Origin: Scilla litardierei
Lineage: Eukaryota; Streptophyta; Magnoliopsida; Asparagales; Asparagaceae
Length of the DNA stretch: 64,000 nucleotides
Assembly: GCA_030789695.1 (NCBI GenBank)
Contig: CM061138.1
Span: forward strand, 15,076,214 to 15,140,213
Direction of reading: 5' to 3'
The translations under genes and the position numbers were made by a program. This document shows, piece by piece, positions 1-10,788 of the stretch (position 1 is its first letter; every line of letters starts with the position of its first letter). Under the pieces are notes generated by a model. That model worked only from the letters and a program-made list of their open reading frames with translations. It ran no database searches and had not been told where the DNA came from.

Positions 1-770
1 CTCAAAATATCCTATGAATTGACTCGATGCAGAAATCGAGGAGTGTGAAATTGAAATGCAATATATTGATTGTGAAGTGATGTCTAGGCATGTTCTTTTC
101 TTTTGCTAGAAAGAGGACGAGAAATTGGTAATTACCACTGTTCAAAATGGTAATTACCACTGTCCATGCACCGTAGCATGGATTCTTGTCCCTCTTTCTA
201 TGTGGACTGTTCATTTGCTAGAATGTTGATTTGGGAGTCTTGGCTGAGGTGGCGGCAAAAAATGAGAATCTCGCCTTCTTTAGGTTTCTCCGCAAAATAC
301 GGGGATTTAGCTGGAATCTCACCCAAAGCTGGGTCCCACGGGGTGTTATCACCCCAAAGCGGTCTATGGTTTTTTTGCTTGAGCTGACATGGGGAAAATA
401 CACATCATATTTATCATTTTATTTAGGGGTAACCTAATCTAGGTTCACCATACCCTACAATCCAACTTTTTTCATCAAACTTTCGTCAACCAAAAGAACA
501 CAAGAATGTGGAGTGAGCCCCACAGTAAATTCTCAACTCCACTTTCCATTGAACTTTCCACCAAAGAAACACACTACACCAAGGGCTTGTTCTTTTGGTT
601 GAAAGTTGAAATTAGAAAGTTGGGAAAGTTGGGAATTCGAGGAGAGAGAAAATCGAGTTTTGTGTTCTTTTGGGTGGAAAGTTATATGGAAAATGGGGTC
701 AACCCTACTTTCTTATGTTCTTTTGGTAGTAGAAAGTTGGAATGAGAAAGTGGAAAGTTGGTGAGTTCGA
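1..770. other. Repetitive flank without a recognisable gene
   Basis: No convincing coding region is present. Two copies of TGGTAATTACCACTGT lie at about 127-162. From about 480 to 770 there are several variants of a motif around TTCTTTTGGTTGAAAGTTG. One of them (about 583) is roughly inverted by ACTTTCAAGCAAAAGAACAAG near 1040-1060, so 583-1060 may be a degraded inverted-repeat element around the purine microsatellite. No target duplication could be fixed. Confidence 0.4.
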
Positions 771-858
771 GGAGAGAGGGGGGGAGAGAGGGGGGGAGAG
801 AGAGGGGGGGGGGGGGGGGGGGGGGGAGAGGGGGGGAGAGAGAGGGGGGGGGGGGGGG

Positions 859-916
<58 letters not shown>
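771..916. repeat. Purine microsatellite, G runs and (GA)n
   Basis: Long G runs alternate with GA steps from about 771 and pass into an uninterrupted (GA)n tract ending near 916. The proline- and serine-rich or glycine- and arginine-rich open frames across it follow from the low complexity and are not genes. Confidence 0.9.
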
Positions 917-919
<3 letters not shown>

Positions 920-1128
920 GATGAGATAGTGAGACCCACATAATTGTGGAATCACAACTTTTCCAACAATTCTTGAGGATTACAAAGAATCACAAAACCG
1001 GTCAATTCATGTGCCACGTCAGCAAACTTTCCTATTTTTACTTTCAAGCAAAAGAACAAGATTTGGAAAAGTTGGGTGGAAAAGTACATGAACGGTAGAT
1101 GAATAGTGTCATTTTTTTACTTTCCCAG

Positions 1129-3480
1129 TGTAAAGGCCCGTTTTTAAGGCCCAAAGCCCAAGCCCACTTCCCCTTTTATTAAAACCCTTTTCCCATCTCT
1201 TTTCTCTCTCTCTCTCTTTTCCCTCACGCGTCCGAACCCAGCCCCGATTTTTTTTCTTTTCGTTTTTTTCTTCTCTCTCGCACAGGCGGCAGCGGCGAAG
1301 GCGATAATCGCGGCGGCAGTTAGGGTTTTCGAAAACCCTCTCCCTCCGGTGACGCGCACAACCCTCTCTCGCGAGATCCTCGCGCCGGTTGCAGATCCCG
1401 CCCCCTCGCGATAAGATCTCTCCTCTCTTCCCTCCTTACTTATATAAATGGATTTATAGGGTTTTCGTTTTTCTTCATGCGAAAAACCATTCCTTCTCTC
1501 TTCGAAAATTCCCGTTTTTGTTTCTGAAGTTTCGGACTCTACTCTTGAGGGCTTCGACATCATCGTGGGACTCGGTCTCGCTCCTAGGGCTACGATTTTG
1601 CCTTAGGATTGCCGATCTTGCTTCGAGAGGTTTTCGATTTTGCTCCTTGGTCGCAGATCCGATCTTGGCAGTTCGACTCCACTCTGTTTGGCTTCGGATC
1701 TTTATTACATTTTTGCAAACCTCGATTTCAGGTAGATTCCGAACCCATTAAGCTCCTAATTATTTATTTTCAGAATGAATATGATGATTCATGTAAAATT
1801 CTCAGAGAGGAAACTCCTCCATGAATATATTTTTTTGGCACCTAGTTTTAGATTCACGGCGTAGTTGGCCGTTGTCCCTTATTTTCGATTAGACCCTTCG
1901 CGTTGATACGTTGGTTGTGGTTAGCCGCCGAGGCGGAAGGCTTGGCTTGGTGAGTCATTGAGTTAACTTTGGGCGTTTTCTTTTCTCCATGGGGTTTTAC
2001 ACTACATGTCATGTAAATGGGTGATGATCTGGGCCCCTTCTTGCCTGCTACTAATGGTCTTGTATGCATGTGGTTGCTTGCTATAAATGTTCCTGCATGT
2101 TTGCAGTTTGCTTGATATCAATGTTCCTGTATACCTTCAGCTTATGTCTGCTATCGTGGCCCATGTTTTTGTCTGAGGAGTAATAGCTAGTTTTGGCACT
2201 GTTTTGCTCGAAAATATGGACCCTGTTGCTTGCTGTTTTCTTCTCTTTGGGACCATCAGTATGCTTGATGCGAAATTGTTGATGTCCACTGTCTCCAGTT
2301 GTATGATACCATCATTATCACTTTGTTACACTAATGGTTAAATTGTTTCGGCCCAAATTAGTTATTTTCACATGCGCAACCCATAGCCTAAGCAACCCCT
2401 CTAGGCAGGTAGACCACAACCCCCCCCTAAAGGTGCCAACATGAATCTGATTCATTCCTAGTTTTACTTTATCTTTTCAATTACTTTTTCATATAAATTG
2501 CATTTCTTCTTGCTACTTCTGCCTTTTACATTTCGTCATTTAACTATGTGCTTTACAAGTGTTTTTGGTAATTATTGAGCATGCATATCTAATTGCCAAT
2601 TCCACTAAATTGTATATTTAGGAGTTATGCAACGAAATTATATGATAAATTTGGAACGCCTGATTTTCTCCCTCCAAACATGACAACCTGGACATAGAGT
2701 TTGTAGCTATCTAAATATATAATTTAGAGAACTATTTCGAGAACAAGACACTTGACATCCTAGTACTAGAACAACTACACATGACAACACGGGTATGGGG
2801 TAACTTATAAATTGAGAGGGTGCGGGAGCGATTGAAGCCATGCTTATGGCCCCTATCTGGGAGGATTTCCTTTATGGATCCTGAGTTCTCGGTACAGTTT
2901 GTCCCTATACTCGGCCCGGGGTAGCACCCCGCGGTCCAAGGTGGACTTCACGTTGCACATCGTGCCTTCCTTATATAAGTCACAACACAACAACATTTCC
3001 TTTTTGGTTAAATGTCCCTTTCCTTAATGCTACCCAAATCATGACAGGTCAGTAACTTTTCTTTTATAGTTTTCGGTACCTTTCTAACTTCCTGCAAAAA
3101 TAATTAATTAAATGTTTAATACGGTTTGCAATCTACTTTATTAATGGTGGTTCAATTCCATCAGGTAATACTCAGCTCGAAGAGGAGGCCCCACAGTACG
3201 AGGAGTCTGATTTTCTTGTTGAGAACGCAGATTTCTGAGCTTCTGTGTCATCAGGAGAGTTAGTTTTCTCTTAGTCGTTTTCTTTTCAGTATTGTTTTAG
3301 TTGAGCTGTAGTGTTTCTTTCTGCCTAGACATTGTAATTCCATTTGAAGGTTTAATAAAGGAGTATCTCATTTATCTTTGTCCTTATTATTTCCTGTTTA
3401 AACTATATTGACTTCACGGGTACATGCAAGACCTGCAAAACTATTAAGAGTGTAACGGCTCCCGCTTCTGGGGCGTTACA
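1129..3480 (+). repeat. 5' LTR of the first gypsy element (2352 bp)
   Basis: It starts TGTAAAGGCCCG and ends GGGGCGTTACA, and is repeated at 8432-10788. It contains a TATA box near 1441 and an AATAAA-type polyadenylation signal near 3352. A GC-rich stretch near 1290-1440 resembles a plant 5' untranslated leader. An intron-acceptor-like site at about 3165 is followed by a short open frame. The long unmatched open frames near 1144-1750 are not supported as genes. Confidence 0.95.
1441..1448 (+). promoter_or_regulatory. TATA box of the LTR promoter
   Basis: TATATAAA lies after a pyrimidine- and GC-rich region, about 310 bp into the LTR. Transcription would start near 1470, giving a short U3 and a very long R-U5. 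The copy in the second LTR is near 8749. Confidence 0.55.
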
Positions 3481-3592
3481 AGTGGTGGCCCATGCAGGTC
3501 CGCGCAACCACCTCGTGAACAGTATAGGATAAACAGGAAATATTTATAAGATACTCGAATTATTAAACTGACAACCATCCTTGAATTACAGA
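3481..3592 (+). other. Leader with candidate primer-binding site
   Basis: This is the 112 bp between the LTR end and the gag ATG. Two bases after the LTR comes TGGTGGCCCATGCAGG, which has the required TGG start for pairing with a tRNA 3' end. It is not the usual plant initiator-methionine site, and I could not assign the tRNA. Confidence 0.5.
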
Positions 3593-4875
3593 ATGTCGAA
3601 GGTGTATAACCGGCGTACACGCACCACCGTTGGATCGAATCCTGATATTGTCAACACAGAGATGGAGATGAACGGGAATGGAAACCATATCCCCAACAAT
3701 GAGGACCCCGCCAACATTATCAATCCTGAAGCTGGCCTCAATGGAAACGGTGCTAGCAATGATGGCAGTGCTGATACTGAACAACCTCCGATGGTGCACC
3801 AGATATCTGATCGAGCACTGCGAGAAATGGTTCAAGCCATACGACAGGAAGCCATGCGGCAGGAACCTGTGCGACAGGAATCAAAGCGAGAAGGAGGAGT
3901 ACAAGAGTTCCGGTCACTGCGTCCACCGATCTTCACCGGACGGGAGGACCCTCTAGCTGCAGAGGAATGGCTGCGGTCTATTACTCATATGCTGAAGGCG
4001 GTACGAGCTCCTGTGGATTCTTGGGTCGATATGGCAAGGCTACAGTTGACCAAGGATGCCATGTTATGGTGGGATTCTGTAGAGGACCGCTTACCGAAGC
4101 CGATTTCTTGGGATGCATTTAAGGATGCATTCGATGCCCAATTCTTTTCACCTGAGGCGCAGATGGAGCTCGAGGAACGGTTTATGGAACTGAAGCAAGG
4201 TTCCATGACTGTGGAAGAATATGATGCTGAGTTCTCTAAGCTCAGCAGGTACGAATTTTGACCCATAACCGTTATTTATTCCGAATACATGATTTCTTTT
4301 TCTAACGACCTGTAAACTCCAGGTTTGCTAAGGACGTGGTGTCCACTCCTCTGGCTCGAGCCAAGAGGTTCCAGAAGGGCCTGAACATCGACATACGTGA
4401 TAAGCTTGTCGGGTTCAAACTGAAGACCCATGCTGACGTGCTCTCCATTGCTCGAGAGTACGAGTATGTACAGCGGGAGCGAGCACGAGAGCATCAGGTG
4501 GCTGCCCCACGACAACCACCTCCTTCTTCGACAACTCCTCCAGGGCATCACAGACAGCCACCTGCTCCTACCAGACAGCTTCACAGGCCTATGCACCAGA
4601 CACAATTTAAGAGGCCTGCACCACCCCAGCCACCGCAGCAGTCACAACTCAGGCGACCCACTCCTATCTGTCACTATTGCAACAAACCGGGTCACATCAA
4701 GCCAGAGTGCCGACTTTACCTAAATTTGTGCCTGGTTTGTGGTGCCAAGGACCACACTGCGAGAGATTGCCCGCATAGGGTACAGAGACCAGTTGCCCCA
4801 ATCCAGCCTACCGCTCCAGCTCCAGCCCCAGCCCCGACAGGGGGCAATCAGCGTAGAGCTCCACTTCCACCTTAG
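3593..4875 (+). CDS. gag: Gag polyprotein of the first gypsy element, interrupted by an intron
   Basis: Gag forms the virus-like particle. The ATG at 3593 begins MSKVYNRR and follows a run of upstream stops. Exon one (3593-4248) encodes the capsid core, with a retrotransposon-gag segment near EEWLRSI and MLWWDSVEDR. Exon two (4323-4875) continues FAKDVVSTPLARAKRF and ends in a basic, proline-rich tail with two CCHC knuckles, CHYCNKPGHIKPEC and CLVCGAKDHTARDC. The gap 4249-4322 has GT-AG ends, contains stops, and its removal restores the contiguous reading seen in the second gypsy element at 58796-59923. The frame ends at a TAG (4873-4875), beyond which the same frame stays open to the next intron. 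About 403 codons when spliced. Confidence 0.85.
4249..4322 (+). other. Putative spliceosomal intron in gag (74 bp)
   Basis: The donor is AGCAG|GTACGA and the acceptor CTCCAG|GTTTGC. Retaining it puts TGA six codons past the donor. Removing it joins LSR to FAKD in frame, where the related element reads LSKYAPE without interruption. The same sequence recurs at 11557-11630 in the truncated copy. Splicing is inferred from the reading frame only. Confidence 0.75.
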
Positions 4876-7800
4876 CAAAAGGTGTATCAGCAGGCGAGGA
4901 ATCAGGCTCCACCAGCTAAGCGCCAGGTTTTCACTATGACTGCGGAGGAGGCAGAGGCCACTAGCCAAGTTATCACTGGTATGTAGTTTACAGTTTACTG
5001 CTTATTTATCCATTTAATTATGTTTTCATACAATGTTAATGTATGCTTAGACTTAGTATCCATGACCGTAGGTATCATAATAGTTGCCAATAGACCTGTC
5101 CTCGCCCTATTCGACTCGGGAGCTTCACATTGCTTTATGTCCAAGCGTTTTGTCGATCAGCACACCATTCCTGTTTCGCCCCTCGATTCTTGTTGGGACG
5201 TTAACACGGGCAGTGGGGTACTGACAACGACTAGTGCATGTCTTTCGTGTCCTGTGGATATATGTGGACACAAACTGCCAGAAGATTTCATCGTCATCAA
5301 CATGCCAAATTTTGACGTCGTCCTCGGGATGGATTGGTTGGCGGTACCTTATGCCACGATTGATTGTCGTAAAGGAAGAGTGGTGTTTGACATGCCAAAC
5401 CAATCTAGATTCGAATTTGTCAGAACAGAGAGACCAGCAAGGTTCAGAGCTAAACCAACAAAAGCGACTGCCATGGAGATTGAGATAGAGAAGCCGGAGG
5501 TAGTCCGAGATTTCCCGGATGTGTTTCCGGATGAACTTACTGGGTTACCTCCAGACCACGGAGTTGAGTTTGCGATCGAGCTGATGCCTGGTGCCCAGCC
5601 TTATTCTAGACAGCCTTACCGCATGTCACCATCCGAGTTGTTTGAGGTGCGGATGCAGTTGGATGACCTCTTGAAGAAAGGGTGGATACGTCCCAGTGTG
5701 TCTCCTTGGGGCGCTCCAATATTATTGGTGAAGAAGAAAGATGGATCCAAACGGATGTGCGTCGATTACAGGGAATTGAACAAGCTTACGGTGAAGAACA
5801 AGTATCCTATTCCCCGTATCGACGACTTATTTGATCAGCTTGGAGGAACAAGTGTCTTTTCTAAACTGGACTTAAAGACCGGCTATCATCAGTTGAGAGT
5901 CAAGAAAGAAGACGTGCACAAGACAGCATTCAACACTAGATACGGACACTATGAGTTTCTAGTGATGCCGTTTGGTGTGACTAATGCACCGGCGATATTC
6001 ATGAATCTCATGCACAAAGTATTATATGAATATTTGGACAATTTCGTGGTGGTGTATCTGGATGATATATTGGTGTACTCGAAGAATGCACAGGAGCACG
6101 CTGGACATTTGAGGACAGTACTAGAGACCTTGAGGCGGAGCAAGCTATACGCTAAGTACAGTAAGTGTGAGTTTTGGTTGGACAAGGTGGTATTTCTAGG
6201 CCACATGATTTCGGGGGAAGGAATCTCTGTGAACCCAGAAAAGGTTGCAGCAGTTCAGAATTGGCCAGTCCCTAAGACAGTGTCAGAGATTCGAAGTTTT
6301 TTGGGATTAGCTGGTTACTATAGGAGATTCATCAAGGATTTTTCAAGGATCGCCGAGCCCATGACACAGTTTACAAGGAAGGACGTGATGTATGTTTGGT
6401 CGAGGGCGTGTAACGATGCCTTCCAAGAATTGAAGAAGCGGTTGACGACGGCGCCGATACTGATTATTCCAGATTGCATGGGAGATTTTGAGGTGTTCTG
6501 CGACGCGTCTGGCAAAGGTCTTGGGTGTGTGCTCCACCAGCACGGACGAGTTGTTGCATATGCATCAAGACAATTGGAAAATCATGAGAAGAATTACCCC
6601 ACTCACGATCTCGAGTTGGCAGCAGTAATATTTGCCTTGAAGATCTGGAGGCACTTTCTACTTGGAGAGCGCGTGAAGGTATATACGGATCATAAGAGCT
6701 TGACATACATCCTCACGCAGAAGGATCTGAACCAGCGACAACGGAGATGGATCGAGCTCATGGCGGATTACGACATTGATCTTCAGTATCACCCTGGAAA
6801 GGTTAATATGGTACCTTACGCTTTGAGTCGGCTTCCAGGAGTGATGACACTTACGACGCAGTGGAGACTACAGCAGGAGATCCGCGACATGGAAATAGAC
6901 GTGGTGTTACCCGGGCTGATTTCGTCATTTATGAATATGGAAATACAATCGACGTTGGTAGACAGAATCAAGGCTGCTCAGATAGGAGATGCAAAGCTTC
7001 AACGGATCAGGAACATGGCATTGGCAGGACAGAGACCAGAATTTCAGATACATGCAGATGGTTCATTGAGATATGGCATCAGAATATGTGTACCATCAGG
7101 AGATGTCAGTGATGAATTATTAAAAGAAGCACACAGTTCCCCGTACTCCATCCACCCAGGAGGCACCAAGATGTACCAAGATTTACGACGAAATTACTGG
7201 TGGCATGGAATGAAGAGAAGCGTAGCGCAAAGTGTGGCCAGATGTATGGTGTGTCAGCAGGTGAAGGCTGAGCATCACCGCGTTGCCGGTCTGTTACAGC
7301 CCCTGCCCATCCCCGAGTGGAAATGGCAGCATATCACGATGGATTTCGTGACGGGACTTCCAAAGAGCAAGAAGCAACATGACGCCGTTTGGGTGATCGT
7401 TGATCGATTGACCAAGTCGGCTCATTTTATCCCCTTCCGGGTTGGACAGTCTACAGAGACTCTTGCCAAGAGATACATGGAGGAGATTGTGAAGCTACAT
7501 GGGGTTCCAGTGAGTATTGTTTCTGATAGGGACACCCGGTTTACTTCACACTTCTGGAAGAGTCTACAGGAAAAGTTGGGTACGCAGCTGAAGTTCAGTA
7601 CGGCTTATCATCCTCAGACAGACGGACAATCAGAGCGTACTATACAGATTTTAGAGGACATGCTACGGGCATGCATGCTGGATTTTAAGGGGTCATGGGA
7701 AGACCATCTACACCTCGTGGAGTTTGCTTATAATAATAGTCATCAGGCGAGTATTGGAATGGCTCCTTTTGTTGCTTTGTATGGAAGAAAGTGTCGTTCT

Positions 7801-8382
7801 CCTTTGAGCTGGGACGATGTTGGAGACAGAGAACTGGTTGGGCCAGAGATGATTGTAGAGGCAGTGGATGTTGTACGGACTATCAGAGAGAGACTACAGG
7901 TGGCACAAGACCGTTACAAGCACTGGGCAGATGCAAAGAGGCGGCATTTGGAATTTCAGCCTGGGGACCATGTCTTCCTCAAGATTTCACCTAATAGAGG
8001 CATGATTCGTTTTGGTCGCAGAGGAAAGCTTAGCCCACGGTTTATTGGACCTTTTAACGTACTCGATCGTGTGGGCGAGGTAGCATACAGACTTGCATTG
8101 CCTCCATCTCTGGAGGGTGTGCATAATGTCTTCCATATATCTCAGCTGCGAAAGTATGTGGGAGATCCAACCCACGTGGTTGATCATTCAGAGATCACAG
8201 TGAGGCCAGATTTGAGTTATGAACAACAGCCAGTGGAGATAATTGATCGTCGACAGAGAGCTCTCAGGAACAAGACTGTGAATTTCGTCAAAGTGATGTG
8301 GCATCGTGACTCGCCAGGAGAGGCTACCTGGGAGCGAGAAGAAGAGATGAAGGAACGGTATCCGTACCTTTTCACCGTTTAG
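4876..8382 (+). CDS. pol: Protease-reverse transcriptase-RNase H-integrase-chromodomain polyprotein
   Basis: The frame continues from the gag TAG through about 34 codons ending QVITG, crosses a putative intron (4979-5071) and runs open to TAG at 8380-8382. Domains in order: aspartic protease (LFDSGASH near 5113), reverse transcriptase ([10 protein letters not shown] near 5755; active-site YLDD at 6055-6066), RNase H ([10 protein letters not shown] near 6496), integrase with an HHCC zinc region near 7120-7270 and a DDE core from MDFVTGLP near 7340, then a chromodomain-like end near EIIDRRQR and ATWERE. All catalytic signatures visible by eye are kept. How pol is expressed is unsettled: no strong ATG lies at its start, so readthrough of the TAG, or splicing, is the simplest idea. 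Confidence 0.9.
4979..5071 (+). other. Putative intron between gag and protease (93 bp)
   Basis: The donor is ATCACTG|GTATGT and the acceptor ACCGTAG|GTATCA. Splicing joins ITG to IIIVANRP just before LFDSGAS. The second gypsy element has a 90 bp interruption at the identical site and phase (58665-58754). Confidence 0.75.
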
Positions 8383-8431
8383 TGTTTTTCCTTGAATTCC
8401 GAGGACGGAATTTCTTTGAAGGTGTATAAGG
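8383..8431 (+). other. Pol 3' end and polypurine tract
   Basis: A short stretch holds GAGGACGGAATTT and then a purine-rich run before the LTR at 8432. The second gypsy element has the same layout on the other strand (GAGGACGG, then AAGGAGGGTAGGG, then its LTR). Confidence 0.6.
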
Positions 8432-10788
8432 TGTAAAGGCCCGTTTTTAAGGCCCAAAGCCCAAGCCCACTTCCCCTTTTATTAAAACCCTTTTCCCATC
8501 TCTTTTCTCTCTCTCTCTCTCTTTTCCCTCACGCGTCCGAACCCAGCCCCGTTTTTTTTTCTTTTCGTTTTTTTCTTCTCTCTCGCACAGGCGGCAGCGG
8601 CGAAGGCGATAATCGCGGCGGCAGTTAGGGTTTTCGAAAACCCTCTCCCTCCGGTGACGCGCACAACCCTCTCTCGCGAGATCCTCGCGCCGGTTGCAGA
8701 TCCCGCCCCCTCGCGATAAGATCTCTCCTCTCTTCCCTCCTTACTTATATAAATGGATTTATAGGGTTTTCGTTTTTCTTCATGCGAAAAACCATTCCTT
8801 CTCTCTTCGAAAATTCCCGTTTTTGTTTCTGAAGTTTCGGACTCTACTCTTGAGGGCTTCGACATCATCGTGGGACTCGGTCTCGCTCCTAGGGCTACGA
8901 TTTTGCCCTAGGACTGCCGATCTTGCTTCGAGAGGTTTTCGATTTTGCTCCTTGGTCGCAGATCCGCTCTTGGCAGTTCGGCTCCACTCTGTTTGGCTTC
9001 GGATCTTTATTACATTTTTGCAAACCTCGATTTCAGGTAGATTCCGAACCCATTAAGCTCCTAATTATTTATTTTCAGAATGAATATGATGATTCATGTA
9101 AAATTCTCAGAGAGGAAACTCCTCCATGAATATATTTTTTTGGCACCTAGTTTTAGATTCACGGCGTAGTTGGCCGTTGTCCCTTATTTTCGATTAGACC
9201 CTTCGCGTTGATACGTTGGTTGTGGTTAGCCGCCGAGGCGGAAGGCATTTGGCTTGGGGAGTCATTGAGTTAACTTTGGGCGTTTTCTTTTCTCCATGGG
9301 GTTTTACACTACATGTCATGTAAATGGGTGATGATCTGGGCCCCTTCTTGCCTGCTACTAATGGTCTTGTATGCATGTGGTTGCTTGCTATAAATGTTCC
9401 TGCATGTTTGCAGTTTGCTTGATATCAATGTTCCTGTATACCTTCAGCTTATGTCTACTATCGTGGCCCATGTTTTTGTCTGAGGAGTAATAGCTAGTTT
9501 TGGCACTGTTTTGCTCGAAAATATGGACCCTGTTGCTTGCTGTTTTCTTCTCTTTGGGACCATCAGTATGCTTGATGCGAAATTGTTGATGTCCACTGTC
9601 TCCAGTTGTATGATACCACCATTATCACTTTGTTACACTAATGGTTAAATTGTTTCGGCCCAAATTAGTTATTTTCACATGCGCAACCCATAGCCTAAGC
9701 AACCCCTCTAGGCAGGTAGACCACAACCCCCCCTAAAGGTGCCAACATGAATCTGATTCATTCCTAGTTTTACTTTATCTTTTCAATTACTTTTTCATAT
9801 AAATTGCATTTCTTCTTGCTACTTCTGCCTTTTACATTTCGTCATTTAACTATGTGCTTTACAAGTGTTTTTGGTAATTATTGAACATGCATATCTAATT
9901 GCCAATTCCACTAAATTGTATATTTAGGAGTTATGCAACGAAATTATATGATAAATTTGGAACGCCTGATTTTCTCCCTCCAAACATGACAACCTGGACA
10001 TAGAGTTTGCATAGCTATCTAAATATATAATTTAGAGAACTATTTCGAGAACAAGACACTTGACATCCTAGTACTAGAACAACTACACATGACAACACGG
10101 GTATGGGGTAACTTATAAATTGAGAGGGTGCGGGAGCGATTGAAGCCATGCTTATGGCCCCTATCTGGGAGGATTTCCTTTATGGATCCTGAGTTCTCGG
10201 TACAGTTTGTCCCTATACTCGGCCCGGGGTAGCACCCCGCGGTCCAATGTGGACTTCACGTTGCACATCGTGCCTTCCTTATATAAGTCACAACACAACA
10301 ACATTTCCTTTTTGGTTAAATGTCCCTTTCCTTAATGCTACCCAAATCATGACAGGTCAGTAACTTTTCTTTTATAGTTTTCGGTACCTTTCTAACTTCC
10401 TGCAAAAATAATTAATTAAATGTTTAATACGGTTTGCAATCTACTTTATTAATGGTGGTTCAATTCCATCAGGTAATACTCAGCTCGAAGAGGAGGCCCC
10501 ACAGTACGAGGAGTCTGATTTTCTTGTTGAGAACGCAGATTTCTGAGCTTCTGTGTCATCAGGAGAGTTAGTTTTCTCTTAGTCGTTTTCTTTTCAGTAT
10601 TGTTTTAGTTGAGCTGTAGTGTTTCTTTCTGCCTAGACATTGTAATTCCATTTGAAGGTTTAATAAAGGAGTATCTCATTTATCTTTGTCCTTATTATTT
10701 CCTGTTTAAACTATATTGACTTCACGGGTACATGCAAGACCTGCAAAACTATTAAGAGTGTAACGGCTCCCGCTTCTGGGGCGTTACA
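8432..10788 (+). repeat. Second LTR (2357 bp), shared by two internal regions
   Basis: It is near-identical to 1129-3480, with small indels in CT, T and C runs and a few substitutions. It serves as 3' LTR for the complete element and is followed at once by another leader and gag, so it also stands as 5' LTR of the truncated copy. Confidence 0.95.

Larger units (their letters stand above)
1129..10788 (+). mobile_element. Complete Ty3/gypsy LTR retrotransposon, Tekay-like chromovirus
   Basis: Two near-identical direct repeats (1129-3480 and 8432-10788) bound a leader, gag and pro-pol. Both repeats start TGTAA and end TTACA. The polyprotein order is capsid, CCHC zinc knuckles, protease, reverse transcriptase, RNase H, integrase and C-terminal chromodomain-like region, the order of chromoviruses. 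The chromodomain region around residues EIIDRRQR and ATWEREEE places it near the Tekay/Del clade. By eye the LTRs differ at only a handful of sites, so the insertion is young. The pol frame has no interior stop. A truncated second internal region follows the second LTR directly, so a normal 3' target duplication is not expected there. Confidence 0.95.

Noticed and set aside
682..955. Overlapping proline- and serine-rich open frames
   Set aside because: They are translations of the GA and G microsatellite in three frames.
1144..1751. Open frames of 120-139 codons inside the LTR, on both strands
   Set aside because: They recur in both LTR copies with a different end in each, have biased composition and no domain, and lie in promoter and leader sequence.
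3483..3498. Initiator-methionine primer site in the first gypsy
   Set aside because: The site reads TGGTGGCCC rather than TGGTATCAGAGC, so another tRNA or an altered site must be involved.
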